Part shown: in pieces, positions 25,371-34,600 of the stretch
How positions within the stretch are numbered: position 1 is the first letter of the stretch
How the letters are laid out: every line of letters begins with the position of its first letter
Source of the DNA: an uncultured Bacteroidales bacterium
GTDB taxonomy: Bacteria > Bacteroidota > Bacteroidia > Bacteroidales > UBA932
Assembly: GCA_944326235.1 (NCBI GenBank)
Contig: CALVDH010000013.1
Location: 1-64,000, forward strand
Reading direction: 5' to 3'
DNA length: 64,000 nt
Translations under genes and position numbers: made by a program
Notes under the pieces: model-generated
Databases searched by the model: none
Told to the model about the DNA's origin: nothing
Seen by the model: only the letters and a program-made list of their open reading frames with translations

Positions 25371-25907
25371 TTACAGCAGACCTTCACTGATGGACATGGT
25401 GAGGGTCTTTTTTTCGATATCGATGTCGATGATTAGGTCGTCGTGGAAGGGGACGAGGGCTCCGGAGCCGCAGAGTTCCAGACAGATGTTGCCGGAGAAG
25501 TCCTGGATGTCCCCGATGGTGCCTGCCCTGCGGCCGTCCTGGTCCTGCAGGCTGAATCCGATGAGGTCCTCGAGTGTGAGGCCATCCTCGGTGATGGTAT
25601 GTGCATCAGTGTCTGAAAGCTCCGGATAACCGGCAGGATCGATGCAGATTTCCTTGCCGGCGGCCTCCTCCGCGTCGGCGAGGGTGTCGATGTCCTCCAG
25701 GCGGATGACGGCCTTGCGCGGACCCTTGGGCTGGAGTGAAGTGATATAAAAAGGAACCGGCAGGCCGTCGTAGAACAGCCATACCGGTTCATCTCTCTTG
25801 AGCAAGTCTGCAATACCCTCCTGGAAGGCGATCATCACCTCTCCCTCAGTGCCGTAGGACTTGACTATCCTGCCGACGGGCAGCAATGTGTCTTCCGCGG
25901 GAAGCAT
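25371..25907 (-). CDS. rimM: Ribosome maturation factor RimM
   Basis: A 178-residue protein for 30S assembly. The N-terminal RimM domain starts at LPVGRIVKSYGTEGEVMIAF; the PRC-barrel domain is C-terminal (LEDLIGFSLQDQDGRRAGTI). It binds S19 and helps 16S rRNA processing. Directly downstream of rpsP with 7 bases between, the standard rpsP-rimM pair. Confidence 0.93.
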   Translation of the reverse strand: MLPAEDTLLPVGRIVKSYGTEGEVMIAFQEGIADLLKRDEPVWLFYDGLPVPFYITSLQPKGPRKAVIRLEDIDTLADAEEAAGKEICIDPAGYPELSDTDAHTITEDGLTLEDLIGFSLQDQDGRRAGTIGDIQDFSGNICLELCGSGALVPFHDDLIIDIDIEKKTLTMSISEGLL

Positions 25908-25914
25908 TGTCGCT

Positions 25915-26481
25915 TTACTCTGCTGCAGGAGCGGCCTCTGCGGTCTCAGCGTTTGCAGCTGCCTCTGCGGCCTCAGCCTCGGCTTTTGCCTTAGCCTCTG
26001 CCTCTGCCTTTGCGGCAGCCTCTTCGGCTTTGCGCTTGCTGATGGCCTCAGCTCTCTCCTGGTTTACCTTAGCCTCGGCGTTGAGGAGCTCGCGGCGGGT
26101 CTCATTGTCAGTCTTCTTGAGATTCTGCTTCTTGGACTCAACCTTTGCGTCTCTCTCGGCTTTCCATGCGTTCCATCTCTGGTCGGCGATCTCCTGGCTG
26201 ATGGCGCCCTTAGCAACACCGCCGTTGAGATGCTTCCTCAGGAGGATACCCTCGTAGGAGAGGATGCGGCGGCAGGTGTCAGAAGGCTGAGCACCGGTAC
26301 CGAGCCAGTAGAGGGCTCTCTCGTGGTCGATCTTGATGGTTGCGGGGTTGGTGTTGGGGTTGTAGATGCCGAGCTGCTCGATGTAACGTCCGTCACGGGG
26401 TGAGCGGATGTCGGTTACTACGATGTGGAAGAAAGCGTGGTTCTTCTTGCCGTGGCGTGCCAAACGGATTTTAACTGCCAT
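25915..26481 (-). CDS. rpsP: 30S ribosomal protein S16 with long C-terminal tail
   Basis: A 188-residue S16. Residues 1-80 are the conserved domain ([36 protein letters not shown]). The remaining hundred or so residues are extra: first a Lys/Glu/Asn-rich stretch, then a long Ala/Glu/Lys repeat predicted to be helical or coiled coil. Most bacterial S16 are 80-100 residues; longer tails occur in Bacteroidota. A TATATTTG box lies at the complement of 26547-26554. Confidence 0.94.
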   Translation of the reverse strand: MAVKIRLARHGKKNHAFFHIVVTDIRSPRDGRYIEQLGIYNPNTNPATIKIDHERALYWLGTGAQPSDTCRRILSYEGILLRKHLNGGVAKGAISQEIADQRWNAWKAERDAKVESKKQNLKKTDNETRRELLNAEAKVNQERAEAISKRKAEEAAAKAEAEAKAKAEAEAAEAAANAETAEAAPAAE

Positions 26482-26546
26482 TGTACTTACAGGTTATTAG
26501 TGAATTAATAATTTAAAACCTCCTTATCTTCTCGAGAAAAGGCCCG

Positions 26547-26554
26547 CAAATATA
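26547..26554 (-). promoter_or_regulatory. -7 box for rpsP-rimM
   Basis: The complement is TATATTTG, about 65 bases before the rpsP ATG. This leaves a leader long enough for regulation. Confidence 0.5.
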
Positions 26555-26583
26555 GGTATTTTTCCTGAACTGTCAAGCATTTT

Positions 26584-27657
26584 TTACTTCGAGCGGAGGA
26601 AACGCAGGGCGCGGGTCATGTAGCGGGGCAGCTGCCTGTGCGGGTCGCGGTGCTCGAGGTGGAGGTAGATGCCCCACTTCTTGAGAATCGGGACCTTGAA
26701 GGTCTCCACGAACTCTATCAGCGTGCCGTCGGGGTCCTCCACGTAGGTGAAATGCCCGTCGGCCTCGCCCATCTTGAAGTCGCGGCCGCCGTCGCAGACG
26801 AAGCTGTGGCCCAGTGACTCAGCGCACTCGCGGATGGCCTCCATGTTGCGGATGTCGAAGCAGAGGTGGATGAAGCCGGGGTCACCCCAGTAGCGGCCCT
26901 CGTATATCTTTTTGGGAACGGGTACCTCGAAACCTTCCGGTATGCGCTGCACCAGCTCGATACGGGAGGTGCCCATCACCTCGCTCAAAGGGCCCTCGAT
27001 GGGCTTGCTGCGGGAGAGGAGGACACGGCGCAGGGGATACTGGCTGCCGGGAACCCCTTCTAAGTCAGCCTGTACTCCGGTTACATCGTACTCGACCTTA
27101 TCGTAGTCCATCAGGGTGGAATAGAATTTCACGGAGCGGTCCATGTCGGTGACTCCGAGCACAGCTCCGTTGCCGCCGCCGAGATTCTTGTCCTCGTCGA
27201 GGAAGACGTAGTTGTCGGACTCGACCTCGAAGAGATTGTTCCAAGGGTCGTAGAGGAAGAAATGCTCTCCGCCGGCCGGGTTTTTGGTCACGGGGGTGAC
27301 GATACGGGCGCCGGAGGCCTTGCTCAGCTGTCCGTATGCTGCCTTGACGTCGCGGGACTTGATCTTGCAGGCGTAGATGCCGAGGTCTCCGAGGGCGGGC
27401 TCGAAGGCTACGTAGTTCAGCTCCCTGCCGCGGGGCTCCCATACCTCGAATCCGGCGCCTCCGCGGAGATTGTACACCAGAATCGCGTAGCGGGGCTGCG
27501 GCTTGCCGCCGGTGTAGGGCAGCATCCGCTCTGCGACGCCCTCCGCACCGAAGATCTTGGTGTCGAATCCGAAATTGTCCTTATACCATTTCCACGACTC
27601 GGCGACGTTCCTCACGCCGATGCCGACCTGCTGTATTCCACAGATGATTTTTTCCAT
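26584..27657 (-). CDS. Two-domain VOC (glyoxalase/dioxygenase-fold) protein
   Basis: A 357-residue protein with two vicinal-oxygen-chelate domains. Domain 1 is about residues 5-130 (QQVGIGVRNVAESWKWYKDNFGF). Domain 2 is about 165-320 (VLGVTDMDRSVKFYSTLMDYD; FIHLCFDIRNM; FTYVEDPDGTLIEFVE). His and Glu residues at VOC metal positions are present in the second domain. The reaction is unknown. The SDR gene lies 27 bases upstream on the same strand, suggesting a joint catabolic or lipid-related step. Confidence 0.82.
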   Translation of the reverse strand: MEKIICGIQQVGIGVRNVAESWKWYKDNFGFDTKIFGAEGVAERMLPYTGGKPQPRYAILVYNLRGGAGFEVWEPRGRELNYVAFEPALGDLGIYACKIKSRDVKAAYGQLSKASGARIVTPVTKNPAGGEHFFLYDPWNNLFEVESDNYVFLDEDKNLGGGNGAVLGVTDMDRSVKFYSTLMDYDKVEYDVTGVQADLEGVPGSQYPLRRVLLSRSKPIEGPLSEVMGTSRIELVQRIPEGFEVPVPKKIYEGRYWGDPGFIHLCFDIRNMEAIRECAESLGHSFVCDGGRDFKMGEADGHFTYVEDPDGTLIEFVETFKVPILKKWGIYLHLEHRDPHRQLPRYMTRALRFLRSK

Positions 27658-27684
27658 ATTGTCCTTGATTTTATATTTTTCCGA

Positions 27685-28476
27685 TTAATGAGCCGATACC
27701 TTCCGGGCCAGGATGTAGAAGAGCCAGGGGGTGTATTTGTAGAAATACGCCATGAGCAGTTCCTTGCCGCCGATGAGTTTCTTGTGCTTCTCGCGGGCGA
27801 TGGCCTTCAGGGCGACCTTAGCGCACTTCGTCACGTCCATGCCGTTGGCCTGGCCGGGGTCCATCCTGGCAAATTTCTCACCGGAGGCGAGCAGGGCGCT
27901 CTTGGATATCTCGGTGCGGATGCGGCCGGGAATGAGGAAGGTGACCTTGATGTTGGGGTATTCCAGCTCCAGTGACTCGTAGAATCCGAAGAGAGCGTGC
28001 TTCGAGGCGCAGTAGGCCGAGCGGAGCGGGAAGCCGAACAGGCCGGAGATGGAGGTGGTCACGGCGATGTGTATCTCCTTGGCGGCCTTCAGGTGCTCCT
28101 TGAATTTCTTGATGATGTATACTCCGCCGAAATAATTGATCTCCATTAGCTTGCGGTCCATCGAGATGTCGCAGTCGAGGGTCAGGGCCCTCTGGGAGAT
28201 GCCGGCGTTGAGCACGAAGAAGTCCGGTTTCAGGCCGAGGCTGTCCACGTACTCGACCAGGGCGTCGATGGACGCAGGGTCCTCCAGGTTGACCTCACGG
28301 TGCCAGGCCTTCACGCCGTACTGCCGGCAGCGCTCCTCTACCTTCGAGAGCTGCTCCTCGCCCAGCCCGGTGAGTATCACGTTAGTACCTCTCTGTGCGA
28401 ACTGATAGGCGATCGCCTCGCCTATGCCTGTGCCCCCGCCGGTGATCAGCAGGGTCTTATCCTTGAACTGTACCAT
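27685..28476 (-). CDS. Short-chain dehydrogenase/reductase
   Basis: A 263-residue classical SDR. Cofactor motif TGGGTGIGEAIA near residues 13-24, conserved NAGIS, catalytic Ser in TSISGLFG and the YCASK catalytic pair. The C-terminal extension has a hydrophobic end (YTPWLFYILARKV), like SDRs that work at membranes on lipids. I chose ATG 28476 over TTG 28494, since a TAACTTTG box (complement of 28499-28506) is upstream. The 38-bp efflux-gene fragment lies just beyond the promoter. Confidence 0.86.
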   Translation of the reverse strand: MVQFKDKTLLITGGGTGIGEAIAYQFAQRGTNVILTGLGEEQLSKVEERCRQYGVKAWHREVNLEDPASIDALVEYVDSLGLKPDFFVLNAGISQRALTLDCDISMDRKLMEINYFGGVYIIKKFKEHLKAAKEIHIAVTTSISGLFGFPLRSAYCASKHALFGFYESLELEYPNIKVTFLIPGRIRTEISKSALLASGEKFARMDPGQANGMDVTKCAKVALKAIAREKHKKLIGGKELLMAYFYKYTPWLFYILARKVSAH

Positions 28477-28498
28477 ATCTGTTTTTGTTTTCAACTTA

Positions 28499-28506
28499 CA
28501 AAGTTA
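28499..28506 (-). promoter_or_regulatory. -7 box for the SDR-VOC pair
   Basis: The complement reads TAACTTTG, 22 bases before the ATG at 28476. Confidence 0.5.
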
Positions 28507-28551
28507 CGCAAAATCCTCTAAAGTGTGCTAGACGAAATAGCAGTGCCGAGG

Positions 28552-28589
28552 CAGACCACCCGCCGCCGAGGGCCTTGTAGAGGCCGATG
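28552..28589 (-). repeat. Detached 38-bp copy of the efflux gene 3' end
   Basis: Identical over 38 bases to 30237-30274, which is coding sequence near the end of the outer-membrane efflux gene (residues IGLYKALGGGWS). This copy has no upstream gene body. It starts 3 bases from the hipT stop codon. In frame it would continue SASALLFRL and stop near 28494. It marks one edge of an insertion whose other edge is 30237. Confidence 0.95.
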
Positions 28590-28592
28590 CCC

Positions 28593-29594
28593 TCAGAATG
28601 TCAGCATTTTGCGGCGATAGTCAAGTGAACTTCTGTATTGTTCCTTCAGTTCTTCGGAGAGGTAGGATCTGCTGATGATTTGTTCTGCTTCAGAATGTAT
28701 TGCCGCGAAGAAGTCCAGTTCCCGCTGCACGGTCTTGTCATTTAGGCCTGTTCTGCGACCGAATTCCTCGAAGTCCTTGCGGCAGACCTGGCGGACATCG
28801 GAAAACTGCATTCCTTCTTTGAAAAGCCCTTTGTCAAGGGCAAATATCCTGTGGTTGACCAGATGCAGCGAAGTGTTGATGAGGTCGTAGGCCGGAGTCA
28901 GGCGATATTCATTGCCGTTGTTGATTAAAGAGAAATTTTTCAGGTGTGCGTCATCATTGAGTGAGATGAAGTTGAACAGCACCAGCCTGAAGAAACGCAG
29001 TAGGTCTATGCGGTAGGCTTTTACGTGGCGGCGGATTACGTCCGCGCAGTCTTCGTAGCTTGCACGGCTGTATTTGTAGTCAGCGCCGCCGTTGGATTTT
29101 GTAAGGCCCATCAGGGAAGCGAAATCCTCCTGCATGTATTTGCCTCCGCTGTGGATGTCAAATCTTCTTGTGATGTAGGCGGCTTCCTCGTTTTCGTAGA
29201 AGCACAGTCCGTTGGCCGCGGTCTCAATCCGGTAGACCTGTGAGGCGAGCTGCATGGTAAGGTTCTCGTTGGCGGCGCAGAACTCGCGGTTGATTATATG
29301 GTAGCTGGACGGTTGCGGTTTCAGAATGAAATGTCCGCGCTCATTTTCGCGGGTATAGCGCAGGCGCAGGTCCTCACCCACGACAGCAGAGAACTTAGGC
29401 TGAACTCCGGACAGAGATATCCGTCCGATATGTTGCGCCGTGTTCTGGACATTCTTGTGATCCGGATCAGCCGGACTTATCCCGGGGAAAATGTGGGATA
29501 CAGTCTTTCCGTCGAACAGCAGTCTTCTTGCCAGCGGGCAAAATGTGCTGAATCCCGGGGCGAGAGTGGACGGGCATACGGTCAGCGGTCTCAT
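28593..29594 (-). CDS. hipT: HipT-like serine/threonine kinase toxin (short HipA)
   Basis: A 333-residue HipA-family kinase lacking the usual N-subdomain 1. The Gly-rich ATP loop ISLSGVQPKFS has serines at 60 and 62, the paired positions that are autophosphorylated in E. coli O127 HipT. The catalytic segment NDDAHLKN (Asp214) and the metal-binding YDL (Asp237) are intact. HipA/HipT kinases stop translation by phosphorylating aminoacyl-tRNA synthetases (GltX for HipA, TrpS for HipT); the target here is unknown. Its ATG overlaps the hipS stop as ATGA. The stop is 3 bases from a 38-bp duplication edge. Confidence 0.85.
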   Translation of the reverse strand: MRPLTVCPSTLAPGFSTFCPLARRLLFDGKTVSHIFPGISPADPDHKNVQNTAQHIGRISLSGVQPKFSAVVGEDLRLRYTRENERGHFILKPQPSSYHIINREFCAANENLTMQLASQVYRIETAANGLCFYENEEAAYITRRFDIHSGGKYMQEDFASLMGLTKSNGGADYKYSRASYEDCADVIRRHVKAYRIDLLRFFRLVLFNFISLNDDAHLKNFSLINNGNEYRLTPAYDLINTSLHLVNHRIFALDKGLFKEGMQFSDVRQVCRKDFEEFGRRTGLNDKTVQRELDFFAAIHSEAEQIISRSYLSEELKEQYRSSLDYRRKMLTF

Positions 29595-29914
29595 GGCTCT
29601 ATAGGTTTGACGGTGATGGCTCCTATGGTGTCATTCTGCGCGGTGGCGAGAAGTATTCCGAAATCATCGTCGCTGTCAATATGCAGCAGCCGGGACTGAG
29701 TCTGGCGGTTTTCTCCCTCGGAGAGCATGTTGAAGAAGACGGCGAACAGGTAGGGGGAGCGGTAGGGCTCTTCTCTCAGCGGCATGGTCGGGCTGACGGG
29801 GGGCATTTTGTCAGCGACATACGGGGAATCGTATGCGAAGATATATTCCCCGTTGTCCTCTTCAGTCAGCAGTCCTGCCCTGATATCGTGAACGTATACT
29901 TCGCATTGTCTCAT
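29591..29914 (-). CDS. hipS: HipS-like protein (stand-alone HipA N-subdomain 1)
   Basis: A 107-residue protein matching the HipA N-terminal domain: MRQCEVYVHDIRAGLL, then SPTMPLREEPYRSPYLFAVFFNMLSEG, and DFGILLATAQNDTIGAITV. In ordinary HipA this is fused to the kinase core; here it is a separate gene between hipB and hipT. In the E. coli HipBST system the equivalent HipS is the actual antitoxin of HipT. I chose ATG 29914 since it gives the domain start, 4 bases after the hipB stop. Confidence 0.82.
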   Translation of the reverse strand: MRQCEVYVHDIRAGLLTEEDNGEYIFAYDSPYVADKMPPVSPTMPLREEPYRSPYLFAVFFNMLSEGENRQTQSRLLHIDSDDDFGILLATAQNDTIGAITVKPIEP

Positions 29915-29918
29915 ATCG

Positions 29919-30122
29919 TCAGTCCTTAAGTTTAACGGTGAGTTCGAGGCCGAGGGTGTCGAGGATAGACAGCAGTGTGCGGAGTTTCGGATTGCTCTGT
30001 CCGCGCTCAATTGCGACGAGCGTGTTGATTCCGACTTCCGAGAGTCCGGCTATCTCTTCCTGCCGGACCTGGAGTGCCTTCCTGCGGTCCCGGATGGCTT
30101 TGCCTATTTCTTCTGTATTCAC
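29919..30122 (-). CDS. hipB: HipB-like HTH (XRE) antitoxin/repressor
   Basis: A 67-residue helix-turn-helix protein. After a GTG start (30122) it reads NTEEIGKAIRDRRKAL, then the XRE helices (QEEIAGLSEVGINTLVAIERG) and a C-terminal strand LELTVKLKD. The Bacteroidota -7 box TATTTTTG (complement of 30142-30149) is 19 bases upstream, so GTG is the natural start; no ATG is nearer. It heads the hipB-hipS-hipT operon and presumably autoregulates it. Confidence 0.84.
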   Translation of the reverse strand: MNTEEIGKAIRDRRKALQVRQEEIAGLSEVGINTLVAIERGQSNPKLRTLLSILDTLGLELTVKLKD

Positions 30123-30141
30123 TGTGTATTGTGATTTTTGC

Positions 30142-30149
30142 CAAAAATA
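30142..30149 (-). promoter_or_regulatory. -7 box of the hipBST operon
   Basis: The complement reads TATTTTTG, 19 bases before the hipB GTG. An imperfect palindrome, GGAATTnnnnnAATTCC-like (ggaattc at 30174 and gaattcc around 30153), flanks it and could be the HipB operator. Confidence 0.5.
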
Positions 30150-30201
30150 AAAAATTCCGCTGAGAAAATCAACGGAATTCCCAATAAATTGTGATTTTAT
30201 A

Positions 30202-31626
30202 TTATTTTCCGGAGGTTTCGGATTCTTCTTCCGGGACAGACCACCCGCCGCCGAGGGCCTTGTAGAGGCCGATGATGGCGAGGAATTCGTCACGGACGGA
30301 GTTGGAGTAGTCGATCTCGGCGTTGAAGTAGCTGCGCTGGGCGTCGAGGACGTCCATGTAGCTGATGTAGCCGTTCTGGTACTGGAAGAGGGCGAGCTCG
30401 ACGTATTTGCGGGAAGCGTCCTGCAGATTGCCCAGAAGGGATACTTTCTCGCGTGCGGAGTTGTAGGAGGCGACTGCGTCATTGACCTCCTTGAAGACTT
30501 CGAGGACTTTCTGCTCGTACTGGTATCTCTCCTGGTTGTAGGCTTCTATGGAGGCCTGGTAGCGGGCCTTGTTCTTGCCGAAAGCGAAAAGGGGCGAAGT
30601 CAGGTTCAGGACAGGATACCAGTAGGGCCCTGTGAAGAAGTGGGTGAAGGTGTTGTTCTCCACTCCTGCTGTAAAGGATATCTCCAGTCTGGGAAAACGG
30701 TTGGCCCAGGCTACTCCCACATCGGCCATGGCGGCCTTGAGGTCCTGTCCGGCGGCCAGCAGGTCGGGACGGCGCTGGAGCAGTTCGGAGGGTACTCCCA
30801 CGTGCATCAGGTCGGGGAAGCGGTCGTGGGTGTTGAGCCTGGAGCGCTCTACGGATGAAGGGAACTCTCCGGCAAGGAGGGCTATTTCGTGTTCCTTTAT
30901 GGCGATGTCTCTCTGAAGGTCAGGTACGAGAGCTGCGGTGCTGGCATACTCTACCTGTGCCTGCTGGTAAGGTATCTCGGTGGTTAGTCCGCCTTCAAAA
31001 CGGAGACGGGCCTGTTTGACGTTCTCTCTCCAGGTGTCGCGGGTGCGGAGGACGATGTCCAGTTCGTTGTCCAGGGCGGCCAGTTCGAAGTATGCGGTGG
31101 CCACTGCGGCTACGAGGGTCATCTGCATGGCTCTCTGCGACTCGATGGAGCCGAGGTATTGGGCGATTGCCCCGCGGTTGGCCCAGCGCAGGCGGCCGAA
31201 GAAATCCACCTCCCAGGAGACTCCGGCCTTCAGACCGAACTCATTGTCCTTGACGGGGGCCGCATCTGTGTACTGATAGTTCTCCTGGTCCAGATAGCCT
31301 CTGGCATTGAAGGACGGGAACTGGTCGGCGCGGACTACCCTGTGGAGCCGCTCGAGCTCACGGACGCGGGCGGCCGCTGTGAGCATGTCCTTATTATTGT
31401 CCAGAGTTTTCTGGATCAGGTCCTTGAGCAGGGGGTCGGAGAAGATTTCCGACCACTCCAGGTCGGCCAGGCAGAGTGTGTCCGCGTAGCCTCCGGGGAT
31501 GATGGTCTCCGGGATGTCGAGCTGGGGGTCGGCGCATTGTTTTACTGCCGCTCCGCAACCCTGCAGGAGGAAGAGCGCTCCGCATACCGCCGCTGCGGCT
31601 GATATTTTTACTATAGTGTGTCTCAT
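30202..31626 (-). CDS. RND efflux outer-membrane lipoprotein (NodT/OprM family)
   Basis: A 474-residue TolC-like channel subunit. Signal peptide and lipobox end at LLQGC (Cys near residue 24). Two OEP repeats follow, with ELERLHRVVRADQFPSFNARG and DVGVAWANRFPRLEISF blocks. The C-terminus reads YKALGGGW then an 11-residue tail, VPEEESETSGK. A 38-bp piece of this end recurs at 28552-28589, so the tail after GGGWS may have been replaced when the hip module inserted. Last gene of the efflux operon; overlaps the pump gene by 4 bases. Confidence 0.92.
   Translation of the reverse strand: MRHTIVKISAAAAVCGALFLLQGCGAAVKQCADPQLDIPETIIPGGYADTLCLADLEWSEIFSDPLLKDLIQKTLDNNKDMLTAAARVRELERLHRVVRADQFPSFNARGYLDQENYQYTDAAPVKDNEFGLKAGVSWEVDFFGRLRWANRGAIAQYLGSIESQRAMQMTLVAAVATAYFELAALDNELDIVLRTRDTWRENVKQARLRFEGGLTTEIPYQQAQVEYASTAALVPDLQRDIAIKEHEIALLAGEFPSSVERSRLNTHDRFPDLMHVGVPSELLQRRPDLLAAGQDLKAAMADVGVAWANRFPRLEISFTAGVENNTFTHFFTGPYWYPVLNLTSPLFAFGKNKARYQASIEAYNQERYQYEQKVLEVFKEVNDAVASYNSAREKVSLLGNLQDASRKYVELALFQYQNGYISYMDVLDAQRSYFNAEIDYSNSVRDEFLAIIGLYKALGGGWSVPEEESETSGK
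30237..30274 (-). repeat. 38-bp direct repeat, copy within the efflux gene
   Basis: Perfect match to 28552-28589 in the same orientation. The two copies bracket hipB-hipS-hipT; start-to-start distance is 1685 bases. Confidence 0.95.
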
Positions 31627-34600
31627 GCTTTCAGTCTCTTCTTTTTTCTATTGGCAAATCTCTCCTTGAGCCTGTATATCCAGACGAAGAAGAAGGGAAC
31701 GAAGACGATTCCAAGGGTGATGGCCGCGATCATGCCGAAGAATACTCCCACGCCGATGCCCTGACGGCTGGCGGAGCCGGGACCGGAGGCGAGCACGAGG
31801 GGCAGCATGCCGAGGATGAAGGTCAGGGAAGTCATGACAATGGGCCTGAAACGCAGCTCGGATGCGGCGATGGCGGCTTCTACGATGTCCTTGCCCTTCT
31901 CCACCTCCTCCTTTGCGAACTCCACGATGAGGATGGCGTTCTTGGCGGCCACTCCGATCAGCATGACGAGTCCGATCTGGAAGTAGACGTTGTTCTCCAT
32001 GCCCAGGACCAGTATCGAGAGGAAGGCTCCGATACATGCCACGGGCAGGGACAGGATGACGGCTATGGGCACCGACCAGCTCTCGTACTGGGCAGCCAGG
32101 AAGAGGAAGACGAAGAGAAATGCCAAGGCCAGGACGAGTCCGGTCTGACCGCTCTGCTGCTTCTCCTGGTAGGACAGGCCGCTCCACTCGATGCCAACGT
32201 TGGCCGGCAGCTTCTCGCGTACTATTTCTTCCATGATCTCCATGGCCTGACCGGAACTGTAGCCGTGGGCGGCCTCACCGGTGATGGTGGCGGCGTAGTA
32301 CATGTTGAAGCGCTTGATGGTACCGGGACCGGTCGTGTATTCGGTGGTGCCTATCGAGGTTACGGGTATCATGGCTCCGCCGTTGCCGCGGACGAAGTAC
32401 ATGTTCATGTCGTCACGCCACTGGCGGTAGGGCTCCTCGGCCTGGATGTAGACGCGGTAGACGCGGTTGAAGAGGTTGAAGTCGTTGACGTAGACAGAGC
32501 CGGTGAAGGCCTTCATCGTGGTGAACAGGTCCGAGACGGAGACTCCGAGGAGCTTGGCCCGGTCACGGTCCACATCGTAGTAGAGTTTCGGGATGTCGCC
32601 CTGCATCGAGCTGCTCACACGGGCCAGCTCCTTGCGCTGGGAGGCATAATATACCAAGGTGTCGGAGGCTCTCTGCAGTTCCTCGTATGTCAGGTCGCCG
32701 CGGGCCTCGAGGGCCATCTCGAAACCGCCCGAGGTACCTAATCCGGGGATGACGGGAGGGGTGCTGAGGTAGACCTTGCTCTCGGGGTACTGCGAGAACT
32801 CATCGGTTACCCGGGCCATGAAGGCGGGCAGGTCGGGGTCCTCACGCTCGTCCCAGGGCTTCATGATGACGGTCATCTGGCTGCGGGCCTGGTTGGTGCC
32901 GACACGGGGACTGGAACCGGTGACGTTGAGTACGTAGCGTACGTCCGGCTGGTCTAAGAGCCAGGCCATGGCGCGGTCAGTGACCTCGCGGGTCCTTTCG
33001 AGGGTCGCGCCCTCAGGCAGCTCGAACTCTACGGTGAAATATCCCTGGTCCTCCTGCGGCAGGAAGCTCTGGGGCACGATCTGAGCCATGGCCCAGATGC
33101 AGACGATGCCGATGCCGAAGGCTGCGAAGGAGCGTTTGGAGTGAGCCAGGAAGTTGCGTATGATGCGGGCGTAGACGGTCTGTCCCTTGGCGAGCCAGCG
33201 GTTGATGGCGCGGAAGATGAAGTTCTTGCGCTCCTCCTCGCCCTCCTGTTTGGGCTTGAGGAACTGGGCGCACATCACGGGGCTCATGGTCAGGGCCACT
33301 ATGGTGGAGATGATCACGGATACCGCGATGGTTATCGTGAACTGGCGGTAGAGGGCGCCGGTGATGCCGGAGAGGAAGCTCACCGGGATGAACACGGCGC
33401 AGAGTACCAGCGACATGGCTATCAGGGCGCTGCCTAAGCCGTTCATGGCCTTCTTGGTCGCCTCGTAGGCCGACAGCTTCTCCTCGTTCATGATGCGGTC
33501 CACGTTCTCGACCACCACTATCGCGTCGTCCACGACAGTACCGATCGCAAGGACCAGACCCAGCAGTGTCAGGGTGTTGAGGGAGAAACCGAAGATGAGC
33601 ATGACTCCGAAAGTACCGATAAGGGAGATGGGAACCGCGATGGCCGGGATGAGGGTCGCCCTCCAGCTCTGCAGGGAGAGGAACACCACTAAAATCACGA
33701 GGAAGAGGGCCTCGAAGAGGGTCTTGTACACCTCGTGGATGGACTGGGATATGTACTCGGTCATGTCGAAGGGAATCATGTAGGAGATACCTTCGGGGAA
33801 ATTGCGGCTGATCTCGTCCATGGCCTTCTTGACGGACTCGGATACCTCCATGGCGTTCATGCCGGGGAGCATGCGGATGTCCATCACCGCGGCGTTGCCT
33901 CCGTTGATACCGCTCTCGGTGTTGTAGGACTGGGCCTCGAGGGAGACGCGGGCGACGTCGCGCATACGGATGATGGAACCGTCAGGATTGGCCCTGAGGA
34001 CTATGTCCTCGAACTCGCTGACCGTAGACAGACGGCCCTGGGCCACTATCGGGACGGTCACGTCCACTCCGTTCATGGGCTGCTGGCCGAGCACTCCGGC
34101 CGCTGACTCGCGGTTCTGTTCCCTGAGTGCGCTCTGTATGTCCTGGACGGTCAGGCCCAGGCTGGCCAGACGCTCGGGCTGTACCCAGATCTGCATGCCG
34201 TAGTAGCGGCTGCCGACGTTGGAAACGCGGCCCACGCCGGGAATACGGCGGAGCATGTCGAGCACGTTGAGGGTGGCGTAGTTGCTGAGGTACACCTCGT
34301 CGAACTTGGGGTCGTTGGACAGCAGTGTGATGGTCATCAGCTTGTTGGATGCCTGCTTGTCCACCGAGATACCGTTCTGGATGACCTCGGCCGGAAGTCG
34401 GGCCTCGGCCTGCTTTACCCTGTTCTGTATCTCGACGGCCGCCAGGTCGGGGTCAGTGTCGATGTCGAAGGTGATGGTGACGGTGAATGAGCCGGAGTTG
34501 GTGCTCCGCGACTCCATGTAGAGCATGCCGGGAGTACCGTTGAGCTCCTGTTCGATGGGGGTGGCCACGGCCTGTGACACGGTCTCGGCGTCAGCTCCTG

